Shown: positions 9,969 through 22,367, numbered from the stretch's first letter. The stretch is 64,000 nucleotides of DNA from Escherichia coli (GCA_021307345.1 CP089930.1:124001-188000), one strand, 5' to 3'. The notes: generated from the letters alone by a model not told the origin. Numbers and translations are program-made.

Positions 9969-10946
<978 letters not shown>

Positions 10947-11077
10947 TTATCATTATGATCTACAAAGCACCTCAGCATAACAAATCCACTACCGGTGGCA
11001 AAAAAAGCAAACTCTGCTTACTAAAAGCGCAGATTGATTGAAGTTTGAATAAACGCGCTATTTTTTAAAAAAGTTTG

Positions 11078-11106
11078 TTGACCTCAGGCCGTGATTTCCC
11101 TAAATT
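11078..11106 (+). promoter_or_regulatory. serX promoter
   Basis: TTGACC and TAAATT hexamers separated by 17 bp end 34 bp before the tRNA. This is a good sigma-70 promoter for a stable RNA gene. The remaining 170 bp upstream to ghrA is AT-rich with no further support for a gene. Confidence 0.7.
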
Positions 11107-11140
11107 AGCGCCCGTTCCAGCAAGACAGGAACGACAATTT

Positions 11141-11228
11141 GGTGAGGTGTCCGAGTGGCTGAAGGAGCACGCCTGGAAAGTGTGTATACGGCAACGTATC
11201 GGGGGTTCGAATCCCCCCCTCACCGCCA
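11141..11228 (+). tRNA. serX: tRNA-Ser (anticodon GGA)
   Basis: This 88-nt type II tRNA has a long variable arm, an encoded CCA end, the GGTTCGAATCC T-arm and the anticodon loop CTGGAAA (anticodon GGA, reading UCC and UCU). It is a known integration target in other E. coli strains, but here no integrase or island follows; a terminator and then phoH do. Confidence 0.97.
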
Positions 11229-11240
11229 TCTTTTAAGAAG

Positions 11241-11269
11241 AGCCCGTACGTAAGTACGGGCTTTTTTTT
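11241..11269 (+). terminator. serX terminator
   Basis: A 9-bp stem agcccgtac/gtacgggct with a 4-nt loop is followed by eight T, 12 bp after the tRNA. Confidence 0.9.
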
Positions 11270-11423
11270 CGCATATTGCACGCACCGGGGGGATGAGAAG
11301 CCCCGACAGGGGTTCGACAACTGGCGACAGTCCGCGAACGCAGTGAGTGGACTGCACCTTACTCAGTTGGGTGTCCAACTTTTGGGGTGCACTCCACGCC
11401 AGGGCTTTGTACCATTAAAACTC
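11270..11423. other. serX-phoH junction without genes
   Basis: This stretch of about 155 bp holds no credible ORF. In K-12 the serX-phoH interval carries ycdU, ymdE, IS3 genes, dgcT and pgaABCD; none is present here. Several GC-rich short inverted repeats (around 11287-11310 and 11327-11356) may be remnants of the ancestral interval. Confidence 0.7.
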
Positions 11424-12212
11424 TCAACTATAGGCATGTAGCGTACGTTGGCAAAGTGCCGAACGTACGCAATCCTCTTTACCGAATCGGACAATCCCGA
11501 CCATTTCATCTTCTTCGAAACGTTCCAGCGCGTCACTTAAGCCGGAGCGCACACCGCGAGGTAAATCGCACTGTGTAATATCTCCGTTAACAATAACCGT
11601 CACGTTCTCCCCCAGACGGGTTAAAAACATTTTCATTTGTGCGGCAGTCACATTCTGCGCCTCATCAAGAATGACGACCGCATTTTCAAATGTACGTCCA
11701 CGCATATAGGCGAACGGCGCGATTTCGACCTTCCCTATCTCCGGTCGCAGGCAGTATTGCATAAAGGAAGCGCCCAACCGCCGAACCAGCACGTCGTAGA
11801 CCGGACGAAAATAAGGAGCAAACTTTTCTGCAATATCTCCAGGTAAGAAGCCAAGATCTTCATCGGCTTGCAGAACAGGACGGGTGACGATAATCCTGTC
11901 GACATCCTTATGTATCAGGGCTTCTGCCGCTTTTGCCGCACTGATCCAGGTTTTACCACACCCGGCTTCGCCCGTGGCGAATATCAGTTGCTTACTCTCA
12001 ATAGCCTTCAGATAGTGCAATTGCGCTTCATTTCGCGCGAGGATTGGCGAGGTATCGCGACTGTCGCGAGCCATGCCAATGGCTTCTACGCCGCTCATCT
12101 GCACAAGCGAGGTGACCGATTCTTCTTCACGCTGTTTATGGCTGCGCGAATCCCGTCTCAGCACACGTTTTGCCTCGCGACGAGCTTTGATCACTGCTTT
12201 TTGTCTTCCCAT
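11424..12212 (-). CDS. phoH: PhoH, phosphate-starvation-inducible ATPase
   Basis: This is a cytosolic P-loop ATPase of the PhoH family, proposed to act in RNA metabolism. The Walker A motif ATGEAGCGKTW and Walker B motif AVVILDEAQN are intact. The ATG at 12212 follows an AAGGTG ribosome site with good spacing and gives 262 residues; the frame is also open up to 12329. Longer annotations (354 residues) exist for K-12, but an equivalent long N-terminus is not in frame here. A Pho box lies far upstream at 12637-12654. Confidence 0.93.
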   Translation of the reverse strand: MGRQKAVIKARREAKRVLRRDSRSHKQREEESVTSLVQMSGVEAIGMARDSRDTSPILARNEAQLHYLKAIESKQLIFATGEAGCGKTWISAAKAAEALIHKDVDRIIVTRPVLQADEDLGFLPGDIAEKFAPYFRPVYDVLVRRLGASFMQYCLRPEIGKVEIAPFAYMRGRTFENAVVILDEAQNVTAAQMKMFLTRLGENVTVIVNGDITQCDLPRGVRSGLSDALERFEEDEMVGIVRFGKEDCVRSALCQRTLHAYS

Positions 12213-12636
12213 GGAGAGCACCTTGAGTTGTTTGTATTCATCACACGCGCCGTTGGCAGCGCGATTATGCGCACGAACATCAGAGGGTTGGCTTCCTTGT
12301 AAGCCATAGTTTGCTTTTGGAAATAACACCGAAAACGGCTACGCGCACCGTTAAAGGCGTCGGTAACACGAATAAAGAAAGGAAGTGGGTAAAAATACAG
12401 AGTGACGAGATGACTACCGGAGGAGAAATCTCCGCGAGTGGTGGAGCGTTGCTTAACAAAACATTGTCCAGTACAGGACGTTACCATCCGCGATCTCCAT
12501 AGTGACTGACTATCACTGCCGGGAACTACCGCTGTTACTTAATAAGTACAACAGTTTTCGCATTTGTTGCAACAATATATTTACTTATATTTAACCATAA
12601 AGCACCATTTAGATGGCATTAGCTTCTACTGGAAAG
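12213..12636 (-). promoter_or_regulatory. phoH leader region
   Basis: About 420 bp lie between the phoH start and its Pho box. An overlapping frame (12191-12487) opens in this interval in another register. It may be an upstream ORF, or it may reflect an N-terminal extension shifted out of frame. No other gene is supported. Confidence 0.5.
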
Positions 12637-12654
12637 ATGACAGAGTGATGACAG
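12637..12654 (-). promoter_or_regulatory. Pho box (PhoB-binding site) for phoH
   Basis: On the minus strand it reads CTGTCATCACTCTGTCAT, two CTGTCAT half-sites spaced by 4 bp with an 11-bp repeat period, an excellent match to the PhoB consensus. It faces phoH, which is known to be phosphate-starvation inducible. Confidence 0.88.
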
Positions 12655-12718
12655 TGATGGTAAAAGCTGTGTACTTTCAGCAGGATTCGCGTTTGCTGGT
12701 AAAATGAGCCTTGTGCTT

Positions 12719-12950
12719 GCCGGATGCGGCGTAAACGCCTTATCCTGCCTACCGATCCGGCACCGATTGTAGGCCTGATAAGATGCGCAAGCATCGCATC
12801 AGGCACCAGCGCACGAATGCCGGATGCGGCGTAAACGCCTTATCCTGCCTACCGATCCGGCACCGATTGTAGGCCTGATAAGATGCGCAAGCATCGCATC
12901 AGGCACCAGCGCACGAACGTCGGATGCGGCGTAAACGCCTATCCGCCTAA
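12719..12950. repeat. BIME with tandem 100-bp units
   Basis: REP-type palindromes (gccggatgcggcg and cctgataagatgcgcaagc) occur in an exact 100-bp period: the CGGATGCGGC motif starts at 12721, 12821 and 12921. Units one and two are essentially identical, and the third is truncated. It lies downstream of efeB and upstream of the phoH promoter. Confidence 0.9.
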
Positions 12951-12955
12951 AAACA

Positions 12956-14227
12956 TTAAACCCGCAATAATGCGCTTCCGAGATAATCGTTCGTGTCCTT
13001 CACCCCTGGCAATGCAAAGAAATAACCGCCACCGATAGGTTTGACGTATTCCTCCAGCGCCTCGCCATTCAGTCTTTTTTGTACTGTCAGAAAGCCCTTT
13101 TCCAGATCGTGTTGGTAGCAAACGAACAGTAACCCCATATCCAGTTGCCCGGAGTTGGTGACGCCCAGTGAATAACTGTAGCCACGGCGCAACATCAGGC
13201 TGGACTCACTCTCTGGCGTGCGCGGATTCGCCAGCCGGATATGGCTGTCCAGCGCAATCACCTTACCTTCAGGATCGCTGGCGTAATCGGGCACATCATG
13301 CTCGTGCTGCATTCCCAGCGGAGCACCGGTTTGCTTATCACGACCAAAAATCGTCTGCTGTTCTTTCAGTGGCGTTCTGTCCCAAAACTCCACCCGAAAC
13401 TGAATCAACCGCACCGCCTGGTAGCTGCCGCCGATGGTCCAGGCAGGTTCCTGCTGATCTGCCGTGACCCACACCACTTTTTGCATCAACTTCGCATTAT
13501 GGCTGTCGGGATTAGCAGTGCCGTCTTTGAAGCCCAGCAAATTAATTGGCGTCTCTTTGCCTTTACTTCGCGCCGCATGATCGGAAATAAACCCTTCCCG
13601 CTTCCAGCGCACGCTGAGCAAATCCGGCGTGTGTTTAATGATATCGCGCAGCGCATGGATCACCGTGTCCTGGGTGTTGGCGCAAATCTGTAGCAACACA
13701 TCTCCATGACATAACGCTGCATCAAGCGAGTCGTTGGGGAAACGCGTCATCTTCTGCAACTTTTTCGGCATCTGTGGCGCAAGGCCAAACCGCTCATCAA
13801 ACAACGAGTGACCAACAGACAACGTGATGGTGAGATTATCGGGCGCAATGTAGCCGCCGAGAATGCCGGAATCGAGTGGCGGCAGGCGCGGATTTGGCGT
13901 TTCTGGTGCCGCTCCGCCCTGAGTCAGAAAAGCAAAACGCTGAGTCAACAAGCGAAACAACCGTTCAAGATCGGGTTTATCGCTGGCAAGCACATCAAAC
14001 GCCACCAGCATCATTGCGGCCTGTTGTGGCGTCAGGATCCCTGCCTGATGCTCACCATAAAACGGCTGTTTCTCATTGCGTGCATCCGGTGAAAGCGTGC
14101 CCGGTGCACTTTGCGGTTTTTGTGCATGAGCGACCGGACAACTTCCCGCCAGCGCCAGTGCACCAATCCCTTTCAGTAAACGTCGGCGTGACGGTTCATT
14201 CACGCCGTTTTCATCTTCATACTGCAT
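12956..14227 (-). CDS. efeB: EfeB, Tat-exported haem peroxidase (DyP type)
   Basis: This 423-residue periplasmic haem protein belongs to the EfeUOB ferrous iron system; it has peroxidase activity and has been proposed to release iron from haem. A twin-arginine signal is visible ([17 protein letters not shown]). The DyP signature GFKDGTANP lies near residue 235, with the proximal haem histidine downstream. It is the last gene of efeUOB, 5 bp after efeO. Confidence 0.96.
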   Translation of the reverse strand: MQYEDENGVNEPSRRRLLKGIGALALAGSCPVAHAQKPQSAPGTLSPDARNEKQPFYGEHQAGILTPQQAAMMLVAFDVLASDKPDLERLFRLLTQRFAFLTQGGAAPETPNPRLPPLDSGILGGYIAPDNLTITLSVGHSLFDERFGLAPQMPKKLQKMTRFPNDSLDAALCHGDVLLQICANTQDTVIHALRDIIKHTPDLLSVRWKREGFISDHAARSKGKETPINLLGFKDGTANPDSHNAKLMQKVVWVTADQQEPAWTIGGSYQAVRLIQFRVEFWDRTPLKEQQTIFGRDKQTGAPLGMQHEHDVPDYASDPEGKVIALDSHIRLANPRTPESESSLMLRRGYSYSLGVTNSGQLDMGLLFVCYQHDLEKGFLTVQKRLNGEALEEYVKPIGGGYFFALPGVKDTNDYLGSALLRV

Positions 14228-14232
14228 AACGC

Positions 14233-15360
14233 TTAATCCAGTCCCAGCACACCGCGAAGTTGCGCCAGATCTTCCGCCAGCGCAGTAATCGGCCCTTTCA
14301 GCGCGTTCCGGTCGGCATCGGTCAATTTATCGTAGGTTTCAAAACCGTCTTTAGTACGGTATTTCGCCAGAATGGTATCGACCTTTTTAAAGTTGGCATC
14401 GACTTTTGCCAGCAGTTCCGGGTTGGCTTTTTGCAGTTGTGGACGCAGCAGATCGACAATTTTCTGCGAGCCTTCAACGTTAGCCTGGAAATCCCACAGA
14501 TCGGTGTGGCTGTAGCGATCTTCTTCACCGCTAATTTTGCTGGCTGCCACTTCCTCAATCAGTCCCGCTGCGCCGCCGACCACTTTTGAAGGTGGGAAAG
14601 CCAGTTCACTGATGCGTTTATGCAAATCAACCACATCGGTATAAAGCTGGTCAGCGTACTGATCCATTCCTTTGGTGGTGTTGTCGCCAAACAAGGCTTT
14701 TTCCAGACGGTGGAAACCGGTGAATTTTGGGTCGGCGGCTTTTTGCTCGTAATCATCCTCACGGGCGTCAATGCTGCCATCCAGATCGGAGAACAGTTCA
14801 GCGATCGGTTCAATGCGCTCATAGTGCTGGCGCGTCGGTGCATACAGTGCTTTCGCTTTTTCGATATCGCCCGCTTTAATGGCGTCGGTAAAGGCTTTAG
14901 TGTCGGTCACCAGCTGCGTGGTTTCCGCCATGACATACGCCTTATATGCGGTAATTGCACCGCCGAGGCTTAACAGTGCATCACTTTGCGCCGCATCCGC
15001 TGTCGCCTCGCCTTTGACGATCAACTTCCCTTTCGGGTTAGTCAGCAGACCGCAGGTCATATCGTATTCACCAGGCTGTAAATTCGCCGTCATTTTCTGG
15101 CTAAAACCAGGGGCGATATTTTCCCGCTCTTCCACCACCATCACGCCTTTGAGGATCTCCCACTCCAGCGCCTTCTGGCTGTGGTTCTGAATGATAAACT
15201 GCGTTTTCCCGGCGTTAACCGTAATAGTCATTGGTTCGCACTGCTTATCCGTCACGGTCACTTTGACTTGCGGAATATCGGCGGCGTTAGCAATAAAAGC
15301 AGAAGAGAACAGCGCAGCCACGCTTAATTGCAGTGCGCTACGACGGAAGTTAATGGTCAT
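14233..15360 (-). CDS. efeO: EfeO, periplasmic iron-binding component
   Basis: This 375-residue periplasmic protein has a signal peptide ending at IANA, an N-terminal cupredoxin-like domain (to about residue 120) and a C-terminal M75 peptidase-like imelysin domain with the HxxE motif in [11 protein letters not shown]. It is thought to bind ferrous or ferric iron and pass it to EfeU. It is the middle gene of efeUOB. Confidence 0.96.
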   Translation of the reverse strand: MTINFRRSALQLSVAALFSSAFIANAADIPQVKVTVTDKQCEPMTITVNAGKTQFIIQNHSQKALEWEILKGVMVVEERENIAPGFSQKMTANLQPGEYDMTCGLLTNPKGKLIVKGEATADAAQSDALLSLGGAITAYKAYVMAETTQLVTDTKAFTDAIKAGDIEKAKALYAPTRQHYERIEPIAELFSDLDGSIDAREDDYEQKAADPKFTGFHRLEKALFGDNTTKGMDQYADQLYTDVVDLHKRISELAFPPSKVVGGAAGLIEEVAASKISGEEDRYSHTDLWDFQANVEGSQKIVDLLRPQLQKANPELLAKVDANFKKVDTILAKYRTKDGFETYDKLTDADRNALKGPITALAEDLAQLRGVLGLD

Positions 15361-15417
15361 GACGAGACTATCCCTTTAGAGTATGTTGTAACTAAGCAAG
15401 AGTTTGCGTCGTATTTG

Positions 15418-16248
15418 TTACGCGGAGCGAGACGCTGTCGTTCCTGCACGTGGCGGCAGAGCAAACGCCACCAGCGCCGGGATGAGATAAATAAACCAGA
15501 CGGCGACTTCGCTGACGCTCGGCGCTTCCTGATAACCAAAAATACCTTCCATCAGCGTGCCGAACAGCGAGTGAGTTGAGAGCACCGCGCTCATATCGAA
15601 GGCAATTTCCTGAAAGTGGTTCCATAATCCGGCTTCATGAAATGCGCGAATGGCACCTGCTGCCAGCCCTGCGGCGACGAAGAGAATAAACAGGCTGGTC
15701 CATTTGAAAAATGCGCCAAGATTGAGGCGAATACCGCCCCAGTAGAGCAGGAAACCAAGCACCACGGCAGTGGCGAGGCCAAGCATTGCGCCGAGCGGCG
15801 GCCAGATCCCGACATCTTGTTGAAATGCCGCCAGCAGGAAAAAGACCGACTCCAGCCCTTCCCTTGCAACGGCAAAAAAGACCATCATCACCAGCGCCCA
15901 GCCGTGATGATTTCCGCGCTGCAATGCGCTATCGACCGCCTGCTCCAGTTGCACTTTGACGTTGCGCGACACTTTGCGCATCCAGAAAACCATCCAGGTA
16001 AGGATCACCACGGCGATCACCGCCACGATACCTTCGAACAGTTCCTGTTCTTTTTGCGGAAATTCGCCGGTAGTTTCATTAATGAAGATACCCAACCCCA
16101 GGCACAACGCAGCGGCAAGCAACACGCCAATCCACATCACACCAATCCATCGGCCTCGCTGGGTACGCTTAAGATAGCTGGCAATCAAACTGACAATCAG
16201 CGCGGCTTCAAGTCCTTCGCGCAACATAATGAGAAACGGAACAAACAT
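15418..16248 (-). CDS. efeU: EfeU, ferrous iron permease (intact)
   Basis: This 276-residue inner-membrane permease of the oxidase-dependent iron transporter family has about seven membrane segments. Both REGLE iron-binding motifs are present (LREGLEAALI near residue 10 and AREGLESVFF near 150). In K-12 this gene is broken by a frameshift; here it is a single uninterrupted frame. The ATG at 16248 fits the family start; an upstream ATG at 16257 adds only three residues. A Fur-like box lies 60 bp upstream. Confidence 0.95.
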   Translation of the reverse strand: MFVPFLIMLREGLEAALIVSLIASYLKRTQRGRWIGVMWIGVLLAAALCLGLGIFINETTGEFPQKEQELFEGIVAVIAVVILTWMVFWMRKVSRNVKVQLEQAVDSALQRGNHHGWALVMMVFFAVAREGLESVFFLLAAFQQDVGIWPPLGAMLGLATAVVLGFLLYWGGIRLNLGAFFKWTSLFILFVAAGLAAGAIRAFHEAGLWNHFQEIAFDMSAVLSTHSLFGTLMEGIFGYQEAPSVSEVAVWFIYLIPALVAFALPPRAGTTASRSA

Positions 16249-16307
16249 GCCACCCACCCTTAAACGTTTTTCTGAGTCAATCTATGCAAAGAAAAGTAAA
16301 TCGCAGT

Positions 16308-16326
16308 GATAGCGATTATCATTACG
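16308..16326. promoter_or_regulatory. Fur box upstream of efeU
   Basis: The sequence GATAGCGATTATCATTACG matches the 19-bp Fur consensus at 14 positions. It lies 60 bp upstream of the efeU start, and efeUOB is known to be Fur-repressed. Confidence 0.65.
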
Positions 16327-16467
16327 GCGGAGAAAAACACAAGCGGAATGTAGTGATAATGATGAGGAAATGTAAAAATATTTTGAGAGAAAACACAGAG
16401 GGCAATCACTGATTGCCCTCTGTCTGCTTCCCATTATGACGTGGGGTTTTCGGTAAAACGCCTTCCC

Positions 16468-17976
<1,509 letters not shown>

Positions 17977-18397
17977 CTAAAGTCTCCAAAAAATTATTAT
18001 CGGCAATGTCGAAACTTGCCGTTATATCTGCCACCGGAACGGGGTAACAGAGTTTATGTTTACCAGGGCGACCGTATCCTGCCGGAAGCGTTGGTTATTC
18101 ACAATCGATTTAACACATCATTTACATTAAATTTTAGTGCCCAGCGATACTATTTTTCATCAGGTTGCACTCCCTCACATTTTTTGCGGTTGCACCTGTC
18201 AAAAATGTTAACTGCCGCAGAGAAAAAGTCTGCGTTATTTTTTTATTCCCTGTCATATCGATTTCTTTTATTAACATTTAATTCATTTTTAAGCTTGCTA
18301 CGTAAGTCACATTTAACATGGTTGCACAAAGTTGCAACATAATAGATATTTCACGATAACGTTAAGTTGCACCTTTCAGAACAACAGGAGTAATGGC
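17977..18397. promoter_or_regulatory. putP-putA divergent control region with five PutA operators
   Basis: Five GTTGCA motifs, the core PutA recognition sequence, lie at 18164-18169, 18189-18194, 18321-18326, 18331-18336 and 18366-18371. The fourth overlaps an inverted copy (gttgcaac). Number and layout match the known E. coli put operator. No gene is supported in this interval. Confidence 0.85.
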
Positions 18398-21300
18398 ATG
18401 GGAACCACCACCATGGGGGTTAAGCTGGACGACGCGACGCGTGAGCGTATTAAGTCTGCCGCGACACGTATCGATCGCACGCCACACTGGTTAATTAAGC
18501 AGGCGATTTTTTCTTATCTTGAACAACTGGAGAACAGCGATACCCTGCCGGAGCTGCCTGCGCTGCTTTCTGGCGCTGCCAATGAGAGCGATGAAGCACC
18601 GACTCCGGCAGAGGAACCACACCAGCCATTCCTCGACTTTGCCGAGCAAATTTTGCCGCAGTCAGTTTCCCGTGCTGCCATCACCGCTGCCTATCGCCGC
18701 CCGGAAACCGAAGCGGTTTCTATGCTGCTGGAACAAGCTCGTCTGCCGCAGCCGGTTGCTGAACAGGCGCACAAACTGGCATATCAACTGGCAGATAAAC
18801 TGCGTAATCAAAAAAACGCCAGTGGTCGCGCAGGCATGGTTCAGGGGCTATTACAGGAGTTTTCACTGTCATCGCAGGAAGGCGTGGCGCTGATGTGTCT
18901 GGCAGAAGCGTTATTGCGTATTCCCGACAAAGCCACCCGTGATGCGTTAATTCGCGACAAAATCAGCAACGGTAACTGGCAGTCACATATTGGTCGTAGC
19001 CCGTCTTTGTTTGTTAATGCCGCCACCTGGGGGCTGCTGTTTACCGGCAAACTGGTTTCCACCCATAACGAAGCCAGCCTCTCCCGCTCGCTGAACCGCA
19101 TTATCGGTAAGAGCGGTGAACCGCTGATCCGCAAAGGTGTGGATATGGCGATGCGCCTGATGGGCGAGCAGTTCGTCACTGGCGAAACCATCGCGGAAGC
19201 GTTAGCCAATGCCCGCAAGCTGGAAGAGAAAGGTTTCCGTTACTCTTACGATATGCTGGGCGAAGCCGCGCTGACCGCCGCAGATGCACAGGCGTATATG
19301 GTTTCCTATCAGCAGGCGATTCACGCCATTGGTAAAGCGTCTAACGGTCGTGGCATCTATGAAGGGCCGGGCATTTCAATCAAACTGTCGGCGCTGCATC
19401 CGCGTTATAGCCGCGCCCAGTATGACCGGGTAATGGAAGAGCTTTACCCACGTCTGAAATCACTCACCCTGCTGGCGCGTCAGTACGATATTGGTATTAA
19501 CATTGATGCCGAAGAGGCCGATCGTCTGGAGATCTCCCTCGATCTGTTGGATAAACTCTGTTTCGAGCCGGAACTGGCAGGCTGGAACGGCATCGGTTTT
19601 GTTATTCAGGCTTATCAAAAACGCTGCCCGTTGGTGATCGATTACCTGATTGATCTCGCCACCCGCAGCCGTCGCCGTCTGATGATTCGCCTGGTGAAAG
19701 GCGCGTACTGGGACAGTGAAATCAAGCGTGCGCAAATGGACGGCCTTGAAGGTTATCCAGTTTATACCCGTAAGGTGTATACCGACGTTTCTTATCTCGC
19801 CTGTGCGAAAAAGCTGCTGGCGGTGCCGAATTTAATTTATCCGCAGTTCGCGACGCACAACGCCCATACGCTGGCGGCAATTTATCAACTGGCGGGTCAA
19901 AACTACTACCCGGGTCAGTACGAGTTCCAGTGCCTGCATGGTATGGGCGAGCCACTGTATGAGCAGGTCACCGGGAAAATCGCCGACGGTAAACTTAATC
20001 GTCCGTGTCGTATTTATGCCCCTGTCGGCACACATGAAACGCTGCTGGCGTATCTGGTGCGTCGCCTGCTGGAAAATGGTGCCAACACCTCGTTTGTTAA
20101 CCGTATTGCCGACACCTCTTTGCCACTGGATGAACTGGTTGCAGATCCGGTCGCGGCTGTAGAAAAAATTGCGCAACAGGAAGGGCAAACAGGCTTACCG
20201 CATCCGAAAATTCCCCTGCCGCGCGATCTTTACGGTCAGGGGCGCGATAACTCGGCAGGATTAGATCTTGCCAATGAACATCGTCTGGCATCGCTCTCCT
20301 CTGCCCTGCTCAATAGTGCACTGCAAAAATGGCAGGCCCTGCCAATGCTGGAACAGCCGGTTTCGACAGGTGAAATATCACCCGTTATTAACCCTGCGGA
20401 ACCGAAAGATATTGTGGGCTATGTGCGTGAAGCCACGCCGCGTGAAGTGGAACAGGCACTGGAAAATGCTGTCAATAACGCGCCAATCTGGTTTGCCACT
20501 CCTCCGGCTGAACGTGCGGCGATATTGCATCGCGCTGCCGTGCTGATGGAAAGCCAGATGCAGCAACTGATTGGTATTCTGGTGCGTGAAGCCGGAAAAA
20601 CCTTCAGTAACGCCATCGCCGAAGTGCGTGAAGCCGTCGATTTTCTCCACTATTACGCGGGACAGGTGCGGGATGATTTCGCTAACGAAACCCACCGTCC
20701 ATTAGGGCCTGTGGTGTGTATCAGCCCGTGGAACTTCCCGCTGGCGATTTTCACCGGGCAGATCGCTGCCGCACTGGCGGCAGGTAACAGCGTACTGGCA
20801 AAACCGGCAGAACAAACGCCGCTGATTGCCGCGCAAGGGATCGCCATTTTGCTGGAAGCGGGTGTACCGCCAGGCGTAGTGCAGTTGCTGCCAGGTCAGG
20901 GTGAAACCGTAGGTGCGCAACTGACGGGGGATGATCGCGTGCGCGGGGTGATGTTTACCGGTTCAACCGAAGTCGCCACGTTACTGCAACGCAATATCGC
21001 CAGCCGCCTGGACGCTCAGGGTCGCCCCATTCCGCTCATTGCTGAAACCGGCGGCATGAACGCGATGATTGTCGATTCTTCAGCACTGACCGAACAGGTC
21101 GTCGTGGATGTACTGGCTTCGGCGTTCGACAGTGCAGGTCAGCGTTGTTCGGCGCTGCGTGTACTGTGCCTGCAAGATGAGATTGCCGACCACACGCTGA
21201 AAATGCTGCGCGGCGCAATGGCTGAGTGCCGAATGGGTAATCCGGGTCGCCTGACCACCGATATCGGGCCGGTAATTGATAGCGAAGCGAAAACCAATAT

Positions 21301-22360
21301 TGAGCGTCATATTCAGACCATGCGCAGCAAAGGCCGTCCGGTGTTCCAGGCGGTGCGGGAAAACAGCGAAGATGCCCGTGAATGGCAAAGCGGCACTTTT
21401 GTTGCTCCGACGCTGATCGAACTGGATGACTTTGCCGAATTGCAAAAAGAGGTCTTTGGTCCGGTGCTGCATGTGGTGCGCTACAACCGTAATCAATTGC
21501 CGGAGCTGATCGAGCAGATTAACGCTTCCGGTTATGGTCTGACGCTCGGCGTCCATACGCGTATTGATGAAACCATTGCCCAGGTCACTGGCTCGGCGCA
21601 TGTCGGTAATTTGTATGTTAATCGCAATATGGTTGGTGCGGTGGTTGGTGTGCAGCCGTTCGGCGGCGAAGGGTTGTCCGGTACAGGTCCGAAAGCAGGC
21701 GGTCCGCTCTATCTCTACCGTCTGCTGGCGAATCGCCCGGAAAGCGCGCTGGCAGTGACACTCGCGCGTCAGGATGCAGAGTATCCGGTCGATGCACAGT
21801 TGAAAGCCGCATTGACTCAGCCACTGAATGCACTGCGGGAATGGGCGGCAAACCGGGCAGAATTGCAGACGTTATGTGCGCAATATGGTGAGCTGGCGCA
21901 GGCAGGAACACAACGATTGCTGCCGGGGCCGACGGGTGAACGCAACACCTGGACGCTGCTGCCGCGTGAGCGCGTGTTGTGTATTGCCGATGATGAACAG
22001 GATGCGCTGACTCAGCTCGCCGCCGTGCTGGCGGTGGGCAGCCAGGTACTGTGGCCGGATGACGCGCTGCATCGTCAGTTAGTGAAGGCATTGCCATCGG
22101 CAGTCAGCGAACGTATTCAACTGGCGAAAGCGGAAAATATAACCGCTCAACCGTTTGATGCGGTGATCTTCCACGGTGATTCGGATCAGCTTCGTGCACT
22201 GTGTGAAGCGGTTGCCGCGCGGGATGGCGCAATTGTTTCGGTGCAAGGTTTTGCCCGTGGCGAAAGCAATATCCTGCTGGAACGGCTGTATATCGAACGT
22301 TCGCTGAGTGTGAATACCGCTGCCGCTGGCGGTAACGCCAGTTTAATGACGATCGGTTAA
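18398..22360 (+). CDS. putA: PutA, proline dehydrogenase / pyrroline-5-carboxylate dehydrogenase and repressor
   Basis: This 1320-residue trifunctional flavoenzyme converts proline to glutamate at the membrane and represses put genes when reduced substrate is lacking. Domains in order: ribbon-helix-helix DNA-binding segment (TTMGVKLDDATRERI, residues 4-45), FAD-binding proline dehydrogenase barrel (about 260-610), aldehyde dehydrogenase domain (about 650-1130) with the catalytic cysteine in SAGQRCSALRVL, and a C-terminal domain. The ATG at 18398 gives the known length; the frame extends upstream to 18332 through operator DNA and is rejected. Confidence 0.97.
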   Translation: MGTTTMGVKLDDATRERIKSAATRIDRTPHWLIKQAIFSYLEQLENSDTLPELPALLSGAANESDEAPTPAEEPHQPFLDFAEQILPQSVSRAAITAAYRRPETEAVSMLLEQARLPQPVAEQAHKLAYQLADKLRNQKNASGRAGMVQGLLQEFSLSSQEGVALMCLAEALLRIPDKATRDALIRDKISNGNWQSHIGRSPSLFVNAATWGLLFTGKLVSTHNEASLSRSLNRIIGKSGEPLIRKGVDMAMRLMGEQFVTGETIAEALANARKLEEKGFRYSYDMLGEAALTAADAQAYMVSYQQAIHAIGKASNGRGIYEGPGISIKLSALHPRYSRAQYDRVMEELYPRLKSLTLLARQYDIGINIDAEEADRLEISLDLLDKLCFEPELAGWNGIGFVIQAYQKRCPLVIDYLIDLATRSRRRLMIRLVKGAYWDSEIKRAQMDGLEGYPVYTRKVYTDVSYLACAKKLLAVPNLIYPQFATHNAHTLAAIYQLAGQNYYPGQYEFQCLHGMGEPLYEQVTGKIADGKLNRPCRIYAPVGTHETLLAYLVRRLLENGANTSFVNRIADTSLPLDELVADPVAAVEKIAQQEGQTGLPHPKIPLPRDLYGQGRDNSAGLDLANEHRLASLSSALLNSALQKWQALPMLEQPVSTGEISPVINPAEPKDIVGYVREATPREVEQALENAVNNAPIWFATPPAERAAILHRAAVLMESQMQQLIGILVREAGKTFSNAIAEVREAVDFLHYYAGQVRDDFANETHRPLGPVVCISPWNFPLAIFTGQIAAALAAGNSVLAKPAEQTPLIAAQGIAILLEAGVPPGVVQLLPGQGETVGAQLTGDDRVRGVMFTGSTEVATLLQRNIASRLDAQGRPIPLIAETGGMNAMIVDSSALTEQVVVDVLASAFDSAGQRCSALRVLCLQDEIADHTLKMLRGAMAECRMGNPGRLTTDIGPVIDSEAKTNIERHIQTMRSKGRPVFQAVRENSEDAREWQSGTFVAPTLIELDDFAELQKEVFGPVLHVVRYNRNQLPELIEQINASGYGLTLGVHTRIDETIAQVTGSAHVGNLYVNRNMVGAVVGVQPFGGEGLSGTGPKAGGPLYLYRLLANRPESALAVTLARQDAEYPVDAQLKAALTQPLNALREWAANRAELQTLCAQYGELAQAGTQRLLPGPTGERNTWTLLPRERVLCIADDEQDALTQLAAVLAVGSQVLWPDDALHRQLVKALPSAVSERIQLAKAENITAQPFDAVIFHGDSDQLRALCEAVAARDGAIVSVQGFARGESNILLERLYIERSLSVNTAAAGGNASLMTIG

Positions 22361-22367
22361 ACAGATA

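Noticed and set aside
11141-11423. Genomic island integrated at serX
   Set aside because: serX is an island target in other strains, but no integrase, no repeated tRNA 3' end and no foreign genes follow it here.
12719-12950. Possible CRISPR-like array because of the regular 100-bp period
   Set aside because: The repeated unit is made of REP palindromes and the whole 100 bp, spacers included, is duplicated. There are no unique spacers and no cas genes.
15637-16263. 208-codon ORF on the plus strand opposite efeU
   Set aside because: It is antisense to a well-supported permease and has a composition typical of the complement of a hydrophobic protein gene.
18841-22097. Several long ORFs on the minus strand opposite putA
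   Set aside because: They are codon-shadow frames of a large GC-rich gene with no ribosome sites and no recognisable domains.
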